This document shows positions 1-8,233 of a stretch of DNA of 64,000 bases, in pieces. Below the pieces are notes generated by a model, which was not told where the DNA came from, made no database searches, and saw nothing but the letters and a program-made list of their open reading frames with translations. This DNA is from Rummeliibacillus sp044763875 (GTDB taxonomy: Bacteria; Bacillota; Bacilli; Bacillales_A; Planococcaceae). The first letter of the stretch is position 1. Every line of letters starts with the position of its first letter. The stretch covers positions 248,001 through 312,000 of the forward strand of contig NZ_JBIWGZ010000004.1 of assembly GCF_044763875.1 (NCBI RefSeq), in the 5' to 3' direction. The position numbers and the translations under genes are program-made.

Positions 1-884
1 CCAGAATTATCTTTTGCTCGATTACGGGTTTTGGTCAAACTGGGCCACTTCGAAACAGAGCAGGTCATGATATTAATTATTTGTCATTAGCAGGTGCAAC
101 AAGCTATTCCTTTAGAAAAGATCAAGTCCCTGTTCCTTCTGGGATTCAGGTTGCAGATCTTGCAGGGGGTTCACTTCCAGCAGTGGTTGGCATATTAGCA
201 GCCGTCTATCACCGAGAACAAACAAGTGAAGGTCAATATATCGATTTAAGTATAACCGATACCGTTTTTGCATTAAATGCTATGTATGGATCCGGCTATT
301 TGGTTGGTGAAATTGAACCTGAAGCTGAATCATCATTATTAAATGGTGGAGGGTTCTACGATTATTACGAGACAAAAGATCACCGCTATTTTTCGGTGGG
401 CAGTTTGGAACCACAATTTCAGGTAAAGCTTTGTGAATTAATTGGAGATCGTAGGTTACTTGATTTGTGTAGTAGTGAAAGTTTAAAGGATCAGCAAGCA
501 TTCAAAAAGATTCTAACAATTGCTTTCAAAGAAAAAACATTTGATGAATGGTTAGCGATTCTCGGAGATGATTTTGACGGCTGTGTTGAGCCAGTTTTGA
601 AATTCTCTGAATCAGTTCAACATCCTCAAATTGAGGCAAGGGATTTAGTTGTTACAGTTCCTAAACTAGCTGGTGGTACACAAAAACAAATTGCATTTCC
701 AATCAGGTTTTCGACTCAACCAGCAGAGTACCTTTTCACGGGTGTACAAACAGGAACCCATTCGGTAGAAATTTTAAAAGATGCAGGCTTTGATACCGAA
801 GCAATCAAAAGGTTAGCAGAACAAGGGATTTTGGGTAAGCAATCTAAATTAGAGGAGTTGTTGGAAAATGAATCTACAAGATAA
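1..884 (+). CDS. CaiB/BaiF family (type III) CoA transferase or alpha-methylacyl-CoA racemase, 5'-truncated by window edge
   Basis: The reading frame is open from base 3 to the TAA at 882-884, so the true start lies left of the window; the TTG at 81 is internal. The first visible residues (ITGFGQTGPLRNRAGHDINY) are the signature of the alpha-methylacyl-CoA racemase branch of family III CoA transferases, where the GHD histidine is a catalytic residue. An ADLAGGS segment follows, matching the region holding the partner aspartate. About 293 residues are visible of a usual 360-400. The protein would racemise 2-methylacyl-CoA or transfer CoA between acids in the cytoplasm. Its end overlaps the next gene by 17 bp, indicating translational coupling in a beta-oxidation-like operon. 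Racemase versus transferase cannot be decided here. Confidence 0.85.
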   Translation, partial: RIIFCSITGFGQTGPLRNRAGHDINYLSLAGATSYSFRKDQVPVPSGIQVADLAGGSLPAVVGILAAVYHREQTSEGQYIDLSITDTVFALNAMYGSGYLVGEIEPEAESSLLNGGGFYDYYETKDHRYFSVGSLEPQFQVKLCELIGDRRLLDLCSSESLKDQQAFKKILTIAFKEKTFDEWLAILGDDFDGCVEPVLKFSESVQHPQIEARDLVVTVPKLAGGTQKQIAFPIRFSTQPAEYLFTGVQTGTHSVEILKDAGFDTEAIKRLAEQGILGKQSKLEELLENESTR

Positions 885-1638
885 GGTAGCAGTAGTAACA
901 GGAGGGGCTTCAGGTTTAGGGTTAGCGACAGTAACAAGTTTATTAGAGAAAGGCGCAAAGGTATTTATTTTTGATGTAAATGAAGAGAAGGCAAGGGAAG
1001 CAGTCGAACAATTTGGTGAAAATGTTCAGTACGCATTGGTCAATGTAGCTGATGATGAATCAGTACAAAATGGGATCAACCAAGTAATTGAAGCTTTTGG
1101 AGCGATTCATGTTTGTGTAAACTGTGCAGGTGTTGGTACATCAGGAAAAACCATTGGTAGAAAAGGTGTATTACCTTTAGAAGATTTCAATAAAGTCATA
1201 GGAATAAACTTAATTGGTACATTTAATGTGTTAAGATTAGCAGCTAATGAAATGAAAAATAACCAACCACTTACCGACTCTGGAGAAAGAGGCGTAATCG
1301 TAAATACGGCTTCTGTAGCTGCTTTTGATGGACAAATGGGGCAGGCAGCATACGGTGCAAGTAAAGCTTGCGTAGCAGGGATGACATTACCAGTTTCCCG
1401 TGATTTATCTCAGTTTGGCATTCGTGTGAATACCATCGCACCCGGATTATTTATGACACCAATGGCAGATACATTATCCGAAAAGGTGATTCAGAAATTA
1501 TCAGAAAGTGTGGAGTTCCCGAAACGGCTAGGACGACCTCACGAATATGCGGAGCTTGCTACTTTTATCATGGAGCATGAATATTTGAATGGAGAGGTTA
1601 TTCGTTTAGACGGTGGCATCCGAATGTCACCACGATAA
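868..1638 (+). CDS. SDR family 3-hydroxyacyl-CoA dehydrogenase (type II / HSD10-like)
   Basis: This 256-residue protein is a classical short-chain dehydrogenase/reductase. It has the N-terminal NAD-binding TGGASGLG motif (about residues 12-19), an NCAG motif near residue 90, a catalytic Ser in NTASVAAF and the YGASK catalytic Tyr/Lys pair, followed by VNTIAPGLFMTPM. The SVAAFDGQMGQAAYGASKA stretch is typical of type II 3-hydroxyacyl-CoA dehydrogenases, which oxidise 3-hydroxyacyl-CoA with NAD+. It overlaps the preceding CoA-transferase/racemase by 17 bp and is followed by a thiolase, so it supplies the middle step of an acyl-CoA shortening route. The precise acyl substrate is unknown; a FabG-like or steroid role is less likely but not excluded. 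Confidence 0.87.
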   Translation: MNLQDKVAVVTGGASGLGLATVTSLLEKGAKVFIFDVNEEKAREAVEQFGENVQYALVNVADDESVQNGINQVIEAFGAIHVCVNCAGVGTSGKTIGRKGVLPLEDFNKVIGINLIGTFNVLRLAANEMKNNQPLTDSGERGVIVNTASVAAFDGQMGQAAYGASKACVAGMTLPVSRDLSQFGIRVNTIAPGLFMTPMADTLSEKVIQKLSESVEFPKRLGRPHEYAELATFIMEHEYLNGEVIRLDGGIRMSPR

Positions 1639-1707
1639 AAGGAAACTGTGATTTGGTGATGTGTTGTAAAATGATCAAACATAATTCGAAAAAATAGGAG
1701 GGTATTT

Positions 1708-2886
1708 ATGGAAAGTCAAGCAAATGTAATTGGAGTAAGCATGGTTAAGTTTGAGAAACCGGGGAGAAATGAACCCTATGAAATTATGGCATCAAAAGCT
1801 ATTCGAGGAGCACTCGCTGATGCAGGAATAGACTTACAAGAAGTCAACCAAGCTTATGCGAGCTATGTGTACGGAGATAGCACCTGCGGCCAATCAGCAC
1901 TATACCTAGTTGGGATGACAGGCATTCCTATCATTAATGTAAATAATAATTGTTCATCGGGTTCAACTGCTCTTTACATGGCACGCCAAGCAGTAGAATC
2001 AGGTGCAGCTGATTGTGTGCTTGCATTTGGCTTTGAAGAGATGAAACCGGGTGTTATAGGTGATAATTGGACAGATCGGACATCGCCATTCCAATGGCTT
2101 AACAACAGTTTTGAGGAATTAAACCCTGATTTACCAGATGGACCGATTGCGTTAAAAGTATTTGGAGCTGCAGGTTTAGAGTACCTAAAAAAATATGATG
2201 CGAAAGCGGATATCTTTGGCAAGGTGGCTTTAAAATCAAGAAAGCATGCCGTTAACAATCCCTATTCTTTATTTACACAAGAACTACAACTCGCTGAGGT
2301 CCTGGATTCGCCAATTGTTTATCCAGGACTCACAAAATTTATGGCTTGTCCACCAACATGTGGAGCAGCAGCTGTCATTGTTTGTAGTGATCGTTTTGCA
2401 AAAAAACATAATATCCATAAATCAGTGAAAATTGTAGCTCAATCCATGACAACCGATAAGCCGGATAGCATTGAAGATAATCTCCATTTAGTCGGCGCAG
2501 GCATGACAGCACGGGCAGCGAAGGAGGTTTATGAAAAATCAGGAGTTAGTCCAGAAGAAGTGGATGTAATCGAACTACATGACTGTTTTACACCAAATGA
2601 AGTTATCACCTATGAAGCATTGGGACTTTGTGGTGAAGGAGAAGCATCAAAATTAATTACTGATGGGGACAATACGTACGGAGGAAAATATGTCATCAAT
2701 CCTTCGGGTGGCTTAATGTCAAAAGGCCATCCTCTAGGTGCAACCGGCTTAGCACAATGTACAGAGTTAGTTTGGCATTTGCGTGGAGATGCGGGAGATC
2801 GACAAGTAGAAGATGCAAGACTTGCATTGCAACATAATTTAGGTCTTGGCGGAGCATGTGTCGTAACTTTATATGAAAAAGGGTAG
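1708..2886 (+). CDS. thiolase family protein (SCP-x / lipid-transfer-type acetyl-CoA acyltransferase)
   Basis: The 392-residue product has the fold and motifs of SCP-x-type thiolases. The nucleophilic Cys sits in NNCSSGS (Cys82), a second conserved block is IELHDCFTPNE, and the C-terminal GHPLGATG carries the catalytic His. It would cleave a 3-ketoacyl-CoA with CoA to acetyl- or propionyl-CoA. Start ATG 1708 has the ribosome site AGGAGGG 7 bp upstream. It is the last gene of the run; a hairpin terminator follows about 90 bp downstream. SCP-x thiolases usually act on branched or sterol side chains, which fits the racemase and HSD10-like dehydrogenase upstream, but the substrate is an inference. 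Confidence 0.88.
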   Translation: MESQANVIGVSMVKFEKPGRNEPYEIMASKAIRGALADAGIDLQEVNQAYASYVYGDSTCGQSALYLVGMTGIPIINVNNNCSSGSTALYMARQAVESGAADCVLAFGFEEMKPGVIGDNWTDRTSPFQWLNNSFEELNPDLPDGPIALKVFGAAGLEYLKKYDAKADIFGKVALKSRKHAVNNPYSLFTQELQLAEVLDSPIVYPGLTKFMACPPTCGAAAVIVCSDRFAKKHNIHKSVKIVAQSMTTDKPDSIEDNLHLVGAGMTARAAKEVYEKSGVSPEEVDVIELHDCFTPNEVITYEALGLCGEGEASKLITDGDNTYGGKYVINPSGGLMSKGHPLGATGLAQCTELVWHLRGDAGDRQVEDARLALQHNLGLGGACVVTLYEKG

Positions 2887-3254
2887 ATGGAATTTCAATT
2901 TCAGATGGTAGGTGTTGGTTTGTAATAAAGTTTAATCAAAAGCAAGCTACAAAAATTGATTTTTCAACAGAAGAAACCCAAACATTTTGAAAAAAGTTTG
3001 GTCAAAATGCTTGGGTTGTTTGTTGCTAGTGAATAATTTTTTATAAAAAATTTAATCTTTTTCTACCAGTGTTTGCTCAACAATCGCGCCTATTTGTAGA
3101 ATAAAATGACAAGATAACGGAAATGAGCCACTTTATTTAAAGTAAAGTTCTTTCTGCATTAAAGTGAATAAAAATCAATTTAAGGAAATAAAAATAATAA
3201 AGAAGTAAATGAAAAAGAGAAAGAAGGAACCGAGAATTTCCAAGGAAGGTTGTG
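2887..3254. other. intergenic stretch of 368 bp
   Basis: The stretch contains the operon terminator at 2975-3023 and then AT-rich sequence with no convincing open frame or RNA structure. A purine-rich segment (AAGGAAGG, 3242-3249) at its right end serves as ribosome binding site for the next gene. Confidence 0.6.
2975..3023 (+). terminator. Rho-independent terminator of the acyl-CoA operon
   Basis: Arms of 16 bases (AACCCAAACATTTTGA and TCAAAATGCTTGGGTT) pair with one mismatch around an 11-base loop and are followed by a T/G-rich tail. It sits 90 bp after the thiolase stop codon. Confidence 0.75.
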
Positions 3255-3686
3255 GTGAAGATCAAGGTTAGGAATTTTTATTATCTGATTGCAGGCGTCC
3301 TCGCGATGCTGTTTGCCTTCACGCACGCATGGAACGGTCAATCCGCTGTGCTACCGACGCTCAACATTGAGGCGATATCCGTGGATACCCGGACAGTATT
3401 CACGTATGTCTGGCACATCATCACGGCGGAAAATCTGGTCTTCGGCATCGCTTTCATTTTCATGTCATTTCAAACTGAGCAATCAAAGTACCGGTTTGCC
3501 GCATGGTTGATCGCGGCGATCCTGATCGTCCGACTAATGGTTATTCTTGGTGTAACGGCATTGCTTGACGTATCGGGGCTTACGGATACGCTTATAGATT
3601 CGATTGCCATCGTAATCTATGTCGCCCTCATCTTACTGGGCACAAGAATGAAGAAAAAGCAGTACGATGGTCAGCAACCAGAGTAA
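3255..3686 (+). CDS. predicted four-helix integral membrane protein, unknown function
   Basis: The 143-residue product has about four hydrophobic helices (near residues 10-28, 55-75, 83-105 and 113-134) and ends in a Lys-rich tail. I do not recognise the family. Tandem GTG codons stand at 3252 and 3255; the AAGGAAGG site at 3242-3249 leaves 5 bp to the second, which I prefer. Base and codon use differ clearly from the neighbours: there are many GCG, CGG, GAC and ACG codons and local GC is visibly higher, which suggests transfer from another genome. No neighbour gives a functional hint; the gene stands alone between an operon terminator and a 660-bp gap. Confidence 0.65.
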   Translation: MKIKVRNFYYLIAGVLAMLFAFTHAWNGQSAVLPTLNIEAISVDTRTVFTYVWHIITAENLVFGIAFIFMSFQTEQSKYRFAAWLIAAILIVRLMVILGVTALLDVSGLTDTLIDSIAIVIYVALILLGTRMKKKQYDGQQPE

Positions 3687-4350
3687 CAGAGACGTAAGAG
3701 TTGTCTTCTAACTCTGTAAGAGGGTAAACCCCATGCCCATCAAGCCAGATCCAAAGGGACAAAACATCGCGACTTTATTCAAAACATCGTGTCTTTTTTA
3801 TAAACACCGTGACGTTATTTAAAAGCGACAATGGGTCATTAAAAGAAACATATAGTTGCAAATTATTTAATAGACTTCAATATAGCAAAAGAGCTCTTGA
3901 AAAGGTTATCCTCTCATAGTATGGCAAGTATCCTTTTTTGCAATTTGTAAAAGTAAAGATAAAGCTATAGCATTTGCGAATAAATTAAAAGATATTTGAA
4001 AAGCCTAGCCTATTAATAGAAAAGTCTCATTTGATTCTTCTCAAATGAGGCTTTTTCTTGTATCTATTTGTGCACGTTGTCTCTTTAGACGATCATTTTC
4101 ACTTATTTTAAGCGTTATTTGTATGCATATATAATTACTCAACCGAGGTTAAAAGACAATATATAAGAAGAAATCGACTTGTAGATTGTTGCAAGTCAAT
4201 TTTTTTAAGAAAAATTGTCGTGTATATATGACAAAAGTAAATTATATGTTACAATTCAAATGGTGGTAAATTTTTACATTTATAGAAATCCTATTGCGAA
4301 ACGGAAACAAAGTGACATCGAACTTTTGTTTTATGGAAGGTGGCCTTAGG
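3687..4350. other. intergenic stretch of 664 bp with degraded coding remnants
   Basis: No intact gene is visible. A short open stretch ending in a TGA near 4000 reads like the C-terminus of a lost protein (ending AIAFANKLKDI) and has no start codon. A terminator hairpin lies at 4022-4060. From 4100 to 4290 the DNA is very AT-rich and probably contains the promoter of the regulator at 4351. Confidence 0.45.
4022..4060 (+). terminator. Rho-independent terminator hairpin
   Basis: The arms AGTCTCATTTGA and TCAAATGAGGCT pair with one G-U around a short loop and are followed by TTTTTCTT. It ends whatever transcript crosses the degraded region upstream. Confidence 0.75.
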
Positions 4351-4569
4351 TTGAAAGATGTTCAAGTAAAGAACAATGTTAAAGTCAGAAGAATTGAAAT
4401 TGGAAGTTTAACACAAGGGGATTTAGCTAAGCTTGTTGGTGTCACGAGACAAACAATGAACTTAATCGAAGCGCAAAAATATAATCCAACGATTAAGGTG
4501 TGTTTATTAATTGCTGCTGCATTAGATACATCAATTGAAAAACTATTTTGGATGGAGGAGGAAGTATGA
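4351..4569 (+). CDS. small XRE-family (YozG-like) helix-turn-helix regulator
   Basis: The 72-residue product is almost entirely one helix-turn-helix domain: LTQGDLAKLVGVTRQTMNLIE is followed by NPTIKVCLLIAAAL and the closing IEKLFW motif typical of short Cro/C1-type regulators. The frame is open further upstream, but the TTG at 4351 has a good ribosome site (GGAAGGTGG, 4335-4343), giving the usual length of this family. Its stop overlaps the ATG of the following membrane gene by 4 bp, so the two are translationally coupled. It probably controls its own three-gene operon, as is common for such regulator/membrane-protein pairs. Confidence 0.82.
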   Translation: MKDVQVKNNVKVRRIEIGSLTQGDLAKLVGVTRQTMNLIEAQKYNPTIKVCLLIAAALDTSIEKLFWMEEEV

Positions 4570-4928
4570 CTAAGTTATTTACATATATACCCATTCTTTT
4601 CTTTTTTATCGTGCTGGTGTTTCTTGATAATTCTTTAATAAAGTGGGTGCTTCTCGGAGGTATAGTATGTTTAATTGTATTTGCTAAATATAAGCGAAGT
4701 AATATACAAAAAGAAGAAGTAGAATTCGATGATCGAGTGAATGCCAACATTTCAAAGTGGTCATTGCGTTGTATGTTTTTGTTAAATGCTTTATTGATAA
4801 TTATTTTATTTATTGATAATCAAGGAATTTTAAAGATGGAATTCGATGTGGATATGATTTTATTGTATCTGTTGTCAACTCTTTTTATTCCTTTCTATAT
4901 TGTACCTGCAATTATCAAACACTATTAG
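4566..4928 (+). CDS. four-helix membrane protein coupled to XRE regulator
   Basis: The 120-residue protein has about four transmembrane segments (near residues 4-18, 21-36, 64-83 and 97-117) separated by a charged cytoplasmic segment containing EFDDRVN. Start ATG 4566 overlaps the stop of the regulator gene by 4 bp and has an excellent site (GGAGGAGGAAG). I do not know the family. Small membrane proteins next to YozG-like regulators recur in Firmicutes, but their function is unclear. It is followed 13 bp later by a DUF3784 gene, so the three form one operon. Confidence 0.7.
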   Translation: MTKLFTYIPILFFFIVLVFLDNSLIKWVLLGGIVCLIVFAKYKRSNIQKEEVEFDDRVNANISKWSLRCMFLLNALLIIILFIDNQGILKMEFDVDMILLYLLSTLFIPFYIVPAIIKHY

Positions 4929-4941
4929 GAGGTTGGTTTAG

Positions 4942-5220
4942 ATGGAAATGAATTTAGTATTAATAGGTTTAGTCTTTCTAGTATTGGGTTATTTAGTAGG
5001 TGTTAAAAAACAAACGTGGCTATTAGCAGGATATAACGAAAAAAGAGTAAAAGATAAATTCAAATTAGCACGTTTAGTAGGTAGTACAATGGCGATTCTC
5101 GGCATTTTGCTATTAATTTGCGGCTTAATCGGTATCAAACAGACTGAATATTTAATTATGTTTACGGTGGCTATTTTATTAATGGAAGTTGTTTATGTTA
5201 ATGCAAAGATGGTTGAATAA
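4942..5220 (+). CDS. DUF3784 family membrane protein
   Basis: The 92-residue protein has three hydrophobic helices (about 4-20, 47-66 and 70-87) and, between the first two, the segment GVKKQTWLLAGYNEKRVKDK, which is characteristic of the DUF3784 family. The function of that family is not established. ATG 4942 follows AGGAGG closely, and the gene is the last of the XRE/membrane/DUF3784 operon. No clear terminator separates it from the convergent region beginning at 5227. Confidence 0.78.
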   Translation: MEMNLVLIGLVFLVLGYLVGVKKQTWLLAGYNEKRVKDKFKLARLVGSTMAILGILLLICGLIGIKQTEYLIMFTVAILLMEVVYVNAKMVE

Positions 5221-5226
5221 CCAGAA

Positions 5227-5463
5227 CTATTCGTGAAATAGAGCAACATCTATTAATAAGCTGATAATGAAAGCAAGTAAAGTAACTATAATCAATCCAA
5301 AAGAATCCAAAAGATTCAAACCGTTATTTGCAAGAATAAAATAAATTATTACTATATATTTATTCGATAAGATGGTTATTTTTTTATAGACTTTATTATC
5401 TTTAAATTCATTTGGTATCGAACCTTTGAAATCTGATAGTACAAAATTAGGGCGTTTATTCAT
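5227..5463 (-). pseudogene. possible remnant coding for a short hydrophobic protein
   Basis: A 78-codon frame opens at an ATG that lies inside the terminator hairpin of the upstream symporter gene, so expression from that start is doubtful. The product has a soluble N-terminal third followed by two hydrophobic helices, and it does look protein-like rather than random. It could be the C-terminal remnant of a longer gene or a small membrane protein whose start lies elsewhere. I do not recognise a family. Confidence 0.25.
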
Positions 5464-5485
5464 CGTTGTGAATAAACGCCCGATT
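5445..5485 (-). terminator. terminator of the amidohydrolase/symporter operon
   Basis: A perfect 13-bp stem (GGGCGTTTATTCA with TGAATAAACGCCC) around a 6-base loop lies 16 bp beyond the symporter stop codon. On the minus strand it is followed by TAATTTTGT; on the plus strand by a weaker T tract, so it may work both ways. Confidence 0.8.
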
Positions 5486-5500
5486 TTTATGAATATCTCT

Positions 5501-6982
5501 TTATGCAGCAAGAGTATCTACTTTTTCCTTCTCTTTAGCAACTAGATGATTAGTTGCTAAGCTTACTATAATCGCTACGCAAAAGTTAATAATTACTGCG
5601 ATCATACCAGTACTGATGTCATTAAGTACATGCGGGATGTTCGGGAAGAAGTCGATTAGTTTATGAGATGTTATGGCACCATATAGGACGACCGAGACAC
5701 CTGCGAATATCCCCGCCATAGCACCGATTTTATTCAGAATACGGTTTTTATAGAAACTAAATAGTAGTGCTGGAACGAGTTGTGTGATTAGGCTGTATGA
5801 CATAATATTTAAGATTGCCAGTGCATTTCCTCCAGTAATCGTGAAGATGAAAGCTACAGCGATAATTGCAAAAACGAAGACTTTTGAAACAAGCAATTGT
5901 TGGCGATCTGTTGCCTTTGGTTTCACGAGTTTGTAAAATCCAGTCATTAATCCAATGGAAGCGGACATTAACATGACAGATGCTGGTACTAATGCAGTCA
6001 GCAAGCCTGCAGCTCCGACAACACCTACAATCCATGGATCAAATGTTTGAATCGTTAATCGAAGCAAAGATAGATCACCTTCAGCTCCTTGTAATCCTGG
6101 AATCTCGATGATGGCAGCAAATCCAATGAAAAATGCGAATAGAAGTAACAGTGTATACAAAGGTAGGGTAATCGCATTTTTCTTTAATGACTTGGCGCTT
6201 TTAGCTGACAAAACCACTGAGAAGGAGTTTGGTAATAAGTAGAATCCAAATGCATTTAAAACTATTGTTGAGACAAACCAAGAAATACTCAATCCTGAGT
6301 TAGATAGGGTTAAGCTTTCAGGTTTTACTTTTTCGACGGCTTCAAAAAGAGGTTGTACGCCGCCAAAGTAATGGAATGGAATATAAATTCCTAAAAATAC
6401 GATGACTCCTAAAATCATGATATCTTTTAACACTGCAGTCCATGCAGAGCCGTGGATACCCGAAATGGTGACATAGATTGTAATGATAATGGCACCGATT
6501 GTACTTGCCATAATGGAGCTAATGCCCCCATATGACGCCTCCGAAACAATAATGCCTAATCCCTTTAACTGTATAACGATATACGGGATTAATGCGATAG
6601 CACCCAAAAATGAAACAACTAATCCTAAGATCGGGCTTTTATATTTAGAAGCAAAGTATTCTGGCTGAGAAATAATATTATTATTTTTCGCATAGGTCCA
6701 AATCTTCGGTGCAATCCAATAAGATAAAACGTATGCTAAACAAATATACGCAGGTACGTAAAAAGAAGCTGCCCCATTTGAATAGGCCCAACCACTACCG
6801 CCGAGGAATGTAAAAGTAGTATAAACCTCGCCTGCAATTAAAAGGAAAATGAATAATGTACCAAATCCCTTATTTCCAACTGCAAATTCTTCGACATTCA
6901 TTTTCTTACCATGTGTCGCTCTAATACCAAGGAAAAGGGCAATCGCTGCAAACGCAAAGATAATAATTAAAGCAATATTCAT
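5501..6982 (-). CDS. sodium:solute symporter (SSS family, YhjB-like)
   Basis: The 493-residue protein carries about 13 hydrophobic helices and the SSS family pattern: the N-terminal helix followed by VEEFAVGNKGFG, then GEVYTTFTFLGGSGWAYSNG, and the SGIHGSAWTAVLKD loop conserved in these symporters. It would import an organic solute with Na+ across the plasma membrane. Its ATG overlaps the stop codon of the upstream DUF3311 gene (TAATG), the same gene pair as yhjC-yhjB in Bacillus subtilis. A nitrilase-like hydrolase and an amidohydrolase lie further upstream on the same strand, so the substrate may be an amide, nitrile or N-acylated compound; this is inferred from context only. Confidence 0.88.
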   Translation of the reverse strand: MNIALIIIFAFAAIALFLGIRATHGKKMNVEEFAVGNKGFGTLFIFLLIAGEVYTTFTFLGGSGWAYSNGAASFYVPAYICLAYVLSYWIAPKIWTYAKNNNIISQPEYFASKYKSPILGLVVSFLGAIALIPYIVIQLKGLGIIVSEASYGGISSIMASTIGAIIITIYVTISGIHGSAWTAVLKDIMILGVIVFLGIYIPFHYFGGVQPLFEAVEKVKPESLTLSNSGLSISWFVSTIVLNAFGFYLLPNSFSVVLSAKSAKSLKKNAITLPLYTLLLLFAFFIGFAAIIEIPGLQGAEGDLSLLRLTIQTFDPWIVGVVGAAGLLTALVPASVMLMSASIGLMTGFYKLVKPKATDRQQLLVSKVFVFAIIAVAFIFTITGGNALAILNIMSYSLITQLVPALLFSFYKNRILNKIGAMAGIFAGVSVVLYGAITSHKLIDFFPNIPHVLNDISTGMIAVIINFCVAIIVSLATNHLVAKEKEKVDTLAA

Positions 6983-7179
6983 TATTCATCGCCTCCTTGG
7001 TTTTCAGGGTCTAGTTTATATACAATTGCTAACAGGAGTGACGATAAAATCATCCATAAAATAATCCAGAAAAGGAGAAATGGTAAACCGACTACATAAG
7101 GCTCTATTTTATTTGCAAAGGGCAAAAAGAGGCACATTCCGATAAACGGAATAAATAATAATAGTTTAATGTTCTTCAT
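6982..7179 (-). CDS. DUF3311 small membrane protein, partner of SSS symporter
   Basis: The 65-residue protein consists of two transmembrane helices with the DUF3311 pattern (LLFIPFIGMCLFLPFANK, then GLPFLLFWIILWMIL) and an acidic tail. The start at 7179 is chosen because AGGGGGA stands just upstream; an earlier in-frame start is less likely. It is co-translated with the symporter, sharing one base (TAATG). DUF3311 proteins almost always precede SSS symporter genes and probably act as an accessory subunit, though their mechanism is not known. Confidence 0.85.
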   Translation of the reverse strand: MKNIKLLLFIPFIGMCLFLPFANKIEPYVVGLPFLLFWIILWMILSSLLLAIVYKLDPENQGGDE

Positions 7180-7204
7180 AATATCCCCCTCTGAATTTGG
7201 CATT

Positions 7205-7310
7205 AATTTATCCCGCATAAACTGGCAGTAAGCCCCCAACTTTAAGACTTAAGTAAATTAAAAGGATGAGTGGGGGAGCAACTACCCGTAAAAGCATTCG
7301 TTCAACAAAA
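7205..7310 (+). repeat. degenerate copy of the hairpin-chain repeat also found at 22958
   Basis: The segment begins TTTATCCCGCATAAACTGGC, continues AGTAAGCCCCCAACTTTAAGA and GAGTGGGGGAGCAACTACCCG, and ends TAAAAGCATTCGTTCAAC. The same landmarks in the same order occur at 22958-23060. The arms CCCCCA and TGGGGG can pair. This copy has lost the CCCGATTGG hairpin and everything beyond it. It separates the nitrilase and DUF3311 genes. Confidence 0.65.
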
Positions 7311-7327
7311 AACAATGGTATTGAGTT

Positions 7328-8194
7328 TCAATTGATTGGAGCTTTAATTGTATAAATCTCTTTTCTACGTACACGATCTTTATATGTTGTAGCAGCACCA
7401 TTTTTACGATTTTCATAAAGATCTTCAATAGACAGCTCTGCCGTAACGACTGTAGTTGAGGTACTTGTCGCCTCTGCAATCACGCCATTTGTTGTCCATG
7501 GTAAGTCAGCCGGCCCCATAATGGCAGTTGTCCCAAAACCGTTATGAATCGGTCCGGATAATTCACCAATCGTAGGGCAGTGAACAACGTAGAGTTGGTT
7601 TTCAATACTTCGGGCATGAGCGCAATGGCGGACTCTCCAGAAACCATATTCAGTGAAAGTATAGGAAGGGCAGAAGATAATGTCGGCCCCTTTTTGACTA
7701 TAGATATGTGCAATTTCTGGGATTTCCATTTCATAACAAATGGCAACGCCAAATTTTACAGGACCGATGTTAAATACTTCTAAGTCATCACCCTCAATAG
7801 TATCCCAAGCAGATTCAGCCGGGAAAATATGCGTCTTCCGGTGCTTAAATATGTTGCCTTCACCATCAAAGATATAGGCTGTATTGTAATAACCTTGATC
7901 AGTGGGCTCAAGTGTAGAACCTGCGATAATAATTTGTTTTCTCTTTTGTGAAAGCTCATTAAAAAACTGAATATAATCTTTTAAAAATACACCCAGTTTC
8001 TTATTATCTTTTTCTGTAAATTGTTCGTAATCCTTAAATGTTGTGAGTAAAGACATCGTAAATAACTCTGGTAACAGTACATAATCACTTGAAAGTGGAA
8101 CATCGTCAAATGCTCGTAAAACTTGGTCTTTAAAGGTAGAGAAGGTATCTACTTTTTGCAATTCAAATTGACAGCATGAGACTTTTATTGACAT
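7328..8194 (-). CDS. carbon-nitrogen hydrolase (nitrilase superfamily)
   Basis: The 288-residue protein has the nitrilase-superfamily Glu-Lys-Cys triad: Glu43 in LPELF, Lys120 in HRKTHIFP and Cys153 in VAICYEMEIPE. The superfamily hydrolyses amides, carbamoyl groups or nitriles in the cytoplasm. ATG 8194 has GGAGGA 6 bp upstream. It lies 39 bp downstream of an amidohydrolase gene and upstream of a DUF3311/SSS symporter pair on the same strand. This arrangement suggests uptake of an N-acyl or amide compound followed by two hydrolytic steps. The exact branch (amidase, N-carbamoyl hydrolase or nitrilase) cannot be read from the sequence. Confidence 0.87.
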   Translation of the reverse strand: MSIKVSCCQFELQKVDTFSTFKDQVLRAFDDVPLSSDYVLLPELFTMSLLTTFKDYEQFTEKDNKKLGVFLKDYIQFFNELSQKRKQIIIAGSTLEPTDQGYYNTAYIFDGEGNIFKHRKTHIFPAESAWDTIEGDDLEVFNIGPVKFGVAICYEMEIPEIAHIYSQKGADIIFCPSYTFTEYGFWRVRHCAHARSIENQLYVVHCPTIGELSGPIHNGFGTTAIMGPADLPWTTNGVIAEATSTSTTVVTAELSIEDLYENRKNGAATTYKDRVRRKEIYTIKAPIN

Positions 8195-8233
8195 TGGAGT
8201 CCTCCATTCTCGTAATTGGAATATGTCACTTTA

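Noticed and set aside
81..884. Start of the CoA-transferase gene at TTG 81
   Set aside because: The frame is open and matches the family's conserved GFGQTGPLRNRAGHDINY block upstream to base 3, so the gene begins outside the window.
5227..5511. Minus-strand frame extended to a start at 5511
   Set aside because: The extension overlaps the coding end of the symporter gene in another frame and has no ribosome site.
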